In this document: piece after piece, positions 6,168 to 10,136 of the stretch
Position numbering within the stretch: position 1 is the first letter of the stretch
Layout: each line of letters begins with the position of its first letter
Notes under the pieces: model-generated
The model's database searches: none
What the model was told of the DNA's origin: nothing
The model's input: the letters and a program-made list of their open reading frames with translations, nothing else
Made by a program: the position numbers and the translations under genes
Assembly (NCBI GenBank): GCA_002396325.1
Contig: DGXM01000102.1
Span: 6,023 to 16,158 of the forward strand
DNA length: 10,136 nucleotides
Direction: 5' to 3'
DNA from: Treponema sp. UBA4232
GTDB taxonomy: Bacteria; Spirochaetota; Spirochaetia; Treponematales; Treponemataceae

Positions 6168-7073
6168 ATGTCTATTCTGCAGGGTGCTTACACAGCGATG
6201 ATTACCCCGATGCTTGCTGACGGTTCAGTGGATTACGAAGGATTCAGAAAGAACGTGCAGTTTCAGCTTGAGCAGGGAATTGACGGACTTTTGCCGCTGG
6301 GAACCAGTGGTGAAACACCTACGTTGACCGAAGACGAGGAGGAGAAACTTCTTCAGATTGTTCTTCCGGCCGTTAAGGAATTCAATAAAAAGAACGGAAA
6401 AGACGTCAAGGTGATGATTGGAGCCGGAAGCAACTGTACACGGGATGCGGTGCGCTATGTTCAGCGTGCAAAGGACATGGGCGGTGATTTTGCTCTGGTC
6501 GTGACTCCCTACTACAATAAACCGAGTGACGAGGGTATTTTCCGACACTTTGAAGCTGTCTCAAAAGTTGGAATCCCGATAGTCGTGTATAATATTCAGG
6601 GACGCACAGGAAAGAATATTTCCACGTCTCTTTTGCAGAGGATTGCAGACCTCCCGAACATCATCGGTGTGAAGGAAGCAAGTGGCAGCATCAACCAAAT
6701 GATGGAGGTGATAGAGAAAATCGTGGCCCGGCATCCCGACTTCTGCGTGATGAGCGGCGACGATGGTCTTACACTTCCGTTGATGGCGGCCGGCGGCAAA
6801 GGTGTCATTTCCGTGGTGACGAATATGATTCCCGGCCTGATGGCGGAGCTGGTGCACGACTGCATGGAAGGAAAATTCGATGAGGCTAGAAAGATTCACT
6901 ACCGTCTGCAGCCTTTCTTCCGTGCGGCATTCGTTGACGGAAACCCCTCATGCATCAAGTATGCAATGAACGTGAAGGGAATTCCTGCCGGTTCTTTGCG
7001 TCTTCCGTTGGTTGATCCCAAGGCAGAGGCCAAGGTTATCATCGAGAACGCAATTAAAGAATGCGGTCTGTGA
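6168..7073 (+). CDS. dapA: 4-hydroxy-tetrahydrodipicolinate synthase
   Basis: A 301-residue cytoplasmic enzyme that condenses pyruvate with L-aspartate-4-semialdehyde, the first committed step toward diaminopimelate and lysine. The fold is a TIM barrel of the DHDPS/N-acetylneuraminate lyase family. Visible motifs are GTSGETPTL from residue 45, TPYYNKPS at 113-120, YNIQGRTG at 141-148 with the catalytic Tyr and substrate-binding Arg146, and VKEASG at 168-173, where Lys169 forms the Schiff base. SGDDGLTLP near 196-204 is also typical. The usual YNVPGRTG motif has Gln instead of Pro at 144. AGGAG sits seven bases before the ATG. The next gene, asd, makes its substrate, and no terminator separates them. 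The specific family is well supported, although lyase paralogues share the fold. Confidence 0.95.
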   Translation: MSILQGAYTAMITPMLADGSVDYEGFRKNVQFQLEQGIDGLLPLGTSGETPTLTEDEEEKLLQIVLPAVKEFNKKNGKDVKVMIGAGSNCTRDAVRYVQRAKDMGGDFALVVTPYYNKPSDEGIFRHFEAVSKVGIPIVVYNIQGRTGKNISTSLLQRIADLPNIIGVKEASGSINQMMEVIEKIVARHPDFCVMSGDDGLTLPLMAAGGKGVISVVTNMIPGLMAELVHDCMEGKFDEARKIHYRLQPFFRAAFVDGNPSCIKYAMNVKGIPAGSLRLPLVDPKAEAKVIIENAIKECGL

Positions 7074-7076
7074 TTT

Positions 7077-7119
7077 ATTCGTGCGGAATGTTCAATCCCC
7101 GCGTTGAGGGGTGATGATT
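7077..7119 (+). repeat. Intergenic hairpin repeat, copy A (after dapA)
   Basis: Positions 7077-7101 match 8356-8380 downstream of asd at 22 of 25 bases, including a shared TGTTCAAT core. Both copies then close a hairpin and end in TGATGATT. Here CCCC (7097-7100) pairs with GGGG (7108-7111) and TCA (7092-7094) with TGA (7115-7117). It starts four bases after the dapA stop codon. No long T-run follows, so it is not a standard terminator. Confidence 0.6.
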
Positions 7120-7126
7120 TTGCACT

Positions 7127-7201
7127 TGCAGGTGATTGGTTGACAATGGACAAGCATCCGGTTCCTGACTTAAAACAAGCGGCTGTTGACTAATCACCGC
7201 A
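7127..7201 (+). promoter_or_regulatory. Long stem-loop directly before the asd ribosome binding site
   Basis: GGTGATTGGTTGACA (7131-7145) pairs with TGTTGACTAATCACC (7184-7198) over 15 continuous pairs, three of them G-U. TGC (7127-7129) adds three more pairs with GCA (7199-7201) across a bulged A. The loop is about 38 nt. The stem ends two bases before AAGGAG (7203-7208), the asd Shine-Dalgarno. It could tune asd translation or be an RNA processing or stability site between dapA and asd. Confidence 0.55.
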
Positions 7202-7215
7202 TAAGGAGAACTGTT

Positions 7216-8319
7216 ATGAGTGAAAAGATAAAGGTTGGAGTTCTGGGCGCAACCGGTATGGTGGGCCAGAGATACATCAAATTGTTGGAAAATCATCCGT
7301 GGTTCGAAGTGAGCTACGTGGCGGCATCTCCCCGTTCAGCCGGAAAGCTCTATAAGGATGCTGTTTCAAGCCGCTGGCTTATCGGTGCGGATATTCCCGA
7401 AGGGGTTGCAAATCTTACCGTGCAGGATGCAAATGATGCAAAACTCGCGATGGGAAAATGCAGTTTCGTCTTCAGTGCCCTGGAAATGGGAAAGGACGAG
7501 ATAAAGGCCCTCGAGGAAGCTTATGCCGCGGAAGGAATTCCTGTAGTGTCGAATGCCTCCGCAAACAGATGGACTCCCGATGTGCCGATGCTGATTCCTG
7601 AAATCAACTACAGCCATCTGGACATCATCAAAAAGCAGCAGGCTCACCACGGATGGAGCAAAGGCTTCATAGCCGTAAAACCCAACTGTTCCCTGCAGAC
7701 TTACATGATGCCGCTCCACGCATTGATTATGGCCGGCTATCCTGTAAAGCGCATGATTGTCACCACCGAGCAGGCAGTGAGCGGAGCAGGCTACCCCGGA
7801 GTCCCCAGTTACGATATGATTGACAACATCGTTCCGTACATTGGCGGCGAAGAGGAAAAGACCGAAAAGGAATGTCTCAAGATTTTGGGAAGTGTCGGTG
7901 CGGATTCAATTGAAAACGCAAAGGCTCCTTTGGTTTCATCAACCTGTACCCGCGTTCCTGTAATCGACGGGCATACCGCAATCGTGAACCTTGAGTTCGA
8001 TCTGCCGGAAGAAAAAAAGCCGAGCCTTGAGGAAATTGAGCGCGTATGGACCAGCTACACTTCTGTTCCTCAGGAATTGAAGCTTCCTTCAGCACCTGAG
8101 CATCCGATTGTTGTGCGCCATGAGGAAAACCGTCCTCAGCCGAGACGTGACCGTGAGACCGAAAAAGGAATGGCCTGCGTAATCGGCAGACTCAGAAAGT
8201 GCAATGTTTTCGATGTGAAGTTCGTTGCGTTGAGCCACAATACCAAGAGAGGCGCCGCATTGGGAGGAATCCTGAACGCCGAGCTTCTTAAGGCAAAAGG
8301 ATTTTTCGACAATCTGTAG
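7216..8319 (+). CDS. asd: Aspartate-semialdehyde dehydrogenase, archaeal/fungal type
   Basis: A 367-residue cytoplasmic enzyme reducing L-aspartyl-4-phosphate to aspartate semialdehyde with NADPH, the branch point to lysine/diaminopimelate, threonine and methionine. Visible are the nucleotide-binding loop GATGMVG (residues 11-17), PNCS with catalytic Cys158, AVSGAGYPGVPS (about 187-198) and VIDGHT (249-254) with the likely catalytic His253. The SGAGYPGV and GEEEK features belong to the archaeal/eukaryotic-like subfamily rather than the E. coli type. I chose the ATG at 7216 because AAGGAG (7203-7208) lies seven bases upstream and the Rossmann strand follows at once. The in-frame TTG at 7186 would add ten residues inside the leader hairpin and is rejected. 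It follows dapA by 142 bp and is followed by a terminator, so the two probably form one unit. Confidence 0.95.
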   Translation: MSEKIKVGVLGATGMVGQRYIKLLENHPWFEVSYVAASPRSAGKLYKDAVSSRWLIGADIPEGVANLTVQDANDAKLAMGKCSFVFSALEMGKDEIKALEEAYAAEGIPVVSNASANRWTPDVPMLIPEINYSHLDIIKKQQAHHGWSKGFIAVKPNCSLQTYMMPLHALIMAGYPVKRMIVTTEQAVSGAGYPGVPSYDMIDNIVPYIGGEEEKTEKECLKILGSVGADSIENAKAPLVSSTCTRVPVIDGHTAIVNLEFDLPEEKKPSLEEIERVWTSYTSVPQELKLPSAPEHPIVVRHEENRPQPRRDRETEKGMACVIGRLRKCNVFDVKFVALSHNTKRGAALGGILNAELLKAKGFFDNL

Positions 8320-8355
8320 AAAATTGAAGAGTCGGAACCTTGGCGGCGGTTTTTG

Positions 8356-8427
8356 ATTCGCGCGGAGTGTTCAATACCCGTCAGTGCTTGAAGCTTTGCT
8401 GCGGATCCGCATCGGGTGTTGATGATT
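8356..8427 (+). repeat. Intergenic hairpin repeat, copy B (after asd)
   Basis: Second copy of the element found after dapA. TCAATACCCG (8371-8380) pairs with CGGGTGTTGA (8413-8422) over 10 bp with one G-U. The interior, longer than in copy A, carries the perfect palindrome TGCGGATCCGCA (8400-8411). TGATGATT closes the element at 8420-8427. It lies between the asd stop and the terminator. The shared flanks with different interiors suggest a conserved RNA or DNA structure. Confidence 0.6.
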
Positions 8428-8445
8428 CCGGCTTCAAATCTTTTG

Positions 8446-8487
8446 AAAACGGCTGATTCTGGAGTTTTTTCGGGTCGGCCGTTTTTT
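8446..8487 (+). terminator. Rho-independent terminator after asd
   Basis: AAAACGGCTGA (8446-8456) pairs with TCGGCCGTTTT (8475-8485) over 11 bp with one G-U, and the T-run continues to 8487. The loop is about 18 nt. Its place after asd fits the end of a dapA-asd transcript. The long loop makes it less ideal than the terminator at 5998. Confidence 0.75.
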
Positions 8488-8517
8488 ATGAGTTGGTAAG
8501 GCCCGTGGAGGATTTAT

Positions 8518-9099
8518 ATGAAGGTTCTTATGTTGAACGGAAGCCGCCGCGACAACGGCTGCACATTTACGGCCTTGGGGATTGTCGCATCTTCCCTGGA
8601 AGCGGAAGGAATTGAAAGCGAAATCCTCAATGTGGGAAAAGATGCTTTCGGCGGAAAGCTGGATGAAATTGTAGAAGAAGTCCACGAAAAGATGAAGGCT
8701 TCGGACGCTCTGGTTGTAGGTTCTCCGGTTTATTTTGCAGGCCCCTCCGCGGAAATTCAGGCTGTGCTTGACCGTCTTTTTATGACGGCGGAAGCCGACC
8801 TCCGTTTGAAACCTGCCGCTGCAATTTGTTGTGCCCGCCGTGCCGGAACAAGTGCGTCTCTGGATGTGCTGAACAAATATTTTACATACGCGGAGATGCC
8901 CGTTGTTTCTTCACGCTACTGGAATATGGCTCACGGATTTACTCCCGCCGATGTGCTTGCGGACGAGGAGGGCGTACAGATAATGCGGGTTCTTGGCAGA
9001 AATATGGCATGGGTTTTGAAATGCATCGAAGCCGGAAAAAAGTCAGGTGTCGTGCTTCCCGCTGCCGAAAAAAAGATTTTCACGAATTTTATAAGATAG
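8518..9099 (+). CDS. Flavodoxin-fold NAD(P)H-dependent FMN reductase family protein
   Basis: A 193-residue cytoplasmic protein. The N-terminus MKVLMLNGSRRDNGCT gives the first beta strand and an FMN-phosphate loop (residues 8-16), and GSPVYFAGPSAEIQAVLDRL at 68-87 is the second flavin-contact motif of this family, with the usual helix after it. CCARRAGTSASL near 104-115 is the third segment. Members are often annotated as flavodoxin family protein or NAD(P)H-dependent oxidoreductase; some relatives are iron-sulfur flavoproteins, but no compact Cys cluster is seen here. The electron donor and acceptor cannot be told. GGAGG (8507-8511) is six bases before the ATG. The gene follows the asd terminator by about 30 bp, so it depends on read-through or on a promoter I could not pick out. 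Confidence 0.88.
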   Translation: MKVLMLNGSRRDNGCTFTALGIVASSLEAEGIESEILNVGKDAFGGKLDEIVEEVHEKMKASDALVVGSPVYFAGPSAEIQAVLDRLFMTAEADLRLKPAAAICCARRAGTSASLDVLNKYFTYAEMPVVSSRYWNMAHGFTPADVLADEEGVQIMRVLGRNMAWVLKCIEAGKKSGVVLPAAEKKIFTNFIR

Positions 9100-9142
9100 C
9101 AGGGTCATTTTTGCTGTTTTGACTCCAAAATCTCCACTGGAA

Positions 9143-9172
9143 TTGATTTTCCCATTGTATTTTTTTTAAAAT
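9143..9172 (+). promoter_or_regulatory. Possible promoter for the ACT-domain gene
   Basis: TTGATT (9143-9148) and TAAAAT (9167-9172) are separated by 18 nt. A competing pair, TTGTAT (9155-9160) and TAAAAT (9178-9183) with 17 nt, would start on or next to the ATG at 9191. The region is very AT-rich, so neither is certain. Confidence 0.35.
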
Positions 9173-9190
9173 TAGGATAAAATGTGCCTT

Positions 9191-9460
9191 ATGAAAGCGA
9201 TTATTACAGTTGTTGGAGGGGACAAAGTCGGCATTATTGCGAAGGTGTCGGCTTTTTTGGCCCAACATTCCATTAATATTGATGATATTACACAGACGAT
9301 TCTGAGCGGAAATTTCGTGATGATGATGATGGTGAGTCTGGACAAAGCAGACCTGACAATCGACGAGGCCCGTACTCTTCTCACCGAGGAAGGAAAATCC
9401 ATGGGAGTCGAAGTAAACGTGATGGCCGAGAAAGTTTTTTCTGAGATGCACAGAATTTAG
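9191..9460 (+). CDS. Small ACT-domain protein (UPF0237 family)
   Basis: An 89-residue single ACT domain. MKAIITVVGGDKVGIIAKVSAFLAQ-type opening residues, then INIDDITQTI and a VMMMMV strand, match the UPF0237 group. ACT domains bind small ligands, often amino acids, and commonly act as dimers; the target of this stand-alone version is not established. I take ATG 9191 because the family normally begins MKAIITV. An upstream in-frame ATG at 9182 would add three residues (MCL). AGGA at 9174-9177 is only 4 bases from the upstream ATG and 13 from the chosen one, so the start remains open. In many bacteria the partner downstream is a DUF711/UPF0210 protein, but here the next gene is not of that type. 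Confidence 0.88.
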   Translation: MKAIITVVGGDKVGIIAKVSAFLAQHSINIDDITQTILSGNFVMMMMVSLDKADLTIDEARTLLTEEGKSMGVEVNVMAEKVFSEMHRI

Positions 9461-9504
9461 TTTGAGTGACGCTGAATCGCGGCATTTGTGGTGGGAAAAG
9501 TATT

Positions 9505-10136
9505 ATGAGCGAGGAAATAATCGAACACAGCGGCGGAGTCGGAGCGCATTTTGATTTCGAACCCGTGAGTATCGAATCGTTTTTCGATAAAGACAAATTG
9601 GAAAATGATTTGGTTGTGGAAAATACGGGAATTACCGTTTTAACGACTCATCAGGAAGAGCTGGTCAGAAAAATGCGGCAGGCATTGGAACGTCATGCAC
9701 CGCAGAGACTTGAGATTCTTGATGACAGGTTGAGCGATATAAAGGAACTTGCCACGGCGATTGCTCATTTCCCGTCGCTGCTCCAGCGCACAAATCTTAC
9801 CAATTCGGTGCGGACACCGGCTGCCCTTGTGGAAAGCATCATTTCGTATCAGGAAGACGGAGACACTTTGCTCCACATGCCCTCCAAGGCGATTCTGGGA
9901 AAGGCATTCCTCGTTACGAAAATTCACACTTTTTATTCAATGTACAAACTCTCCAGAACCCACGCCGATATGGAAGAAAAAGAGGGCAAGCTGTATCTCG
10001 ACGAGACTGTGAGCATGATGTTCACTTTGATGGCCGAGGACGTGTACCTGAATCTTATGAAAGACAAGACTCTTTCCATGGATTTGCGCCGTCAGCTTGC
10101 GAATTCCCTTATCATACTTTGGGAGCACCGTTCGGA
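9505..10136 (+). CDS. Unrecognised helical protein, 3' end cut by the window
   Basis: An open frame from ATG 9505 runs off the window after about 210 residues with no stop. I do not recognise the family. The translation begins MSEEIIEHSGGVGAHFDFEP, is acidic near the N-terminus, and then becomes a series of amphipathic, charged helices rich in Leu, Glu, Lys and Arg (for example EELVRKMRQALERH and LDDRLSDIKELATAIAHFP). It has no signal peptide, membrane segment, Cys cluster or nucleotide-binding loop, so it is probably cytoplasmic. A weak GGTGGG lies about 10 bases before the ATG. It follows the ACT-domain gene by 44 bp without a terminator and may be co-transcribed. Codon use looks like that of its neighbours. 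Confidence 0.8.
   Translation, partial: MSEEIIEHSGGVGAHFDFEPVSIESFFDKDKLENDLVVENTGITVLTTHQEELVRKMRQALERHAPQRLEILDDRLSDIKELATAIAHFPSLLQRTNLTNSVRTPAALVESIISYQEDGDTLLHMPSKAILGKAFLVTKIHTFYSMYKLSRTHADMEEKEGKLYLDETVSMMFTLMAEDVYLNLMKDKTLSMDLRRQLANSLIILWEHRS

Noticed and set aside
7097..7119. CCCC/GGGG hairpin after dapA as a terminator
   Set aside because: Only four strong pairs, and TGATGATTTT rather than a T-run follows. It fits the repeated element better.
7140..7145. Consensus -35 TTGACA before asd
   Set aside because: No acceptable -10 lies 16-18 bases downstream, and the bases are part of the long stem.
7186..7215. TTG start for asd giving ten extra residues
   Set aside because: It falls inside the leader stem, lacks its own ribosome binding site, and the ATG at 7216 has AAGGAG at ideal spacing.
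8826..9122. A 98-codon plus-strand frame overlapping the flavodoxin-fold gene
   Set aside because: Frame-shifted shadow with Cys/Arg-rich translation; the overlapping frame is a well-formed flavoprotein.

Overview
The window looks like chromosomal DNA of a spirochaete, most likely a Treponema. The evidence is a long 7TMR-DISM membrane sensor, an archaeal-type aspartate-semialdehyde dehydrogenase, moderate GC in genes and AT-rich T-run intergenic DNA. The genus is an inference from gene style, not from a marker gene. No rRNA, tRNA, transposase or CRISPR array is visible.

Layout. Positions 1-146 hold GC-rich, hairpin-forming, repeat-like DNA with no convincing gene. Positions 147-5477 form a minus-strand operon. 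Its first gene is a 931-residue membrane sensor with a LuxR-type DNA-binding domain, followed after 31 bp by aroC (chorismate synthase), which overlaps by 4 bp a serine-type D-Ala-D-Ala carboxypeptidase. Positions 5478-6167 are a 690-bp non-coding region. It holds a sigma70-like promoter for the sensor placed so that its mRNA may be leaderless, two 16-bp palindromes of NarL-like 7-2-7 geometry spaced exactly 22 bp, a possible divergent promoter, a GGA-rich stretch, a strong orphan plus-strand terminator, and then the dapA promoter. Positions 6168-8319 hold dapA and asd on the plus strand, adjacent steps of the lysine/diaminopimelate branch of aspartate metabolism, ending at a terminator. Downstream lie a flavodoxin-fold reductase (8518-9099), a small ACT-domain protein (9191-9460) and the 5' part of an unrecognised helical protein (9505 to the window end).

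How it may work together. The sensor keeps its membrane and DNA-binding parts, but the residues needed for phosphotransfer appear to be lost: no phospho-His, no receiver Asp, no G1 box. It is therefore best read as a membrane-tethered transcription factor. The palindromes sit directly upstream of its own promoter and match the site geometry of NarL/FixJ-type HTH proteins, so autoregulation is likely. The same sites lie between its promoter and a candidate divergent RNA of about 390 nt that is rich in GGA on one strand. This arrangement recalls, but does not prove, a LuxR-HTH regulator controlling a CsrA-sponge RNA. Two related hairpin elements, one after dapA and one after asd, and a long stem just before the asd ribosome binding site suggest RNA-level control or processing in the dapA-asd unit.
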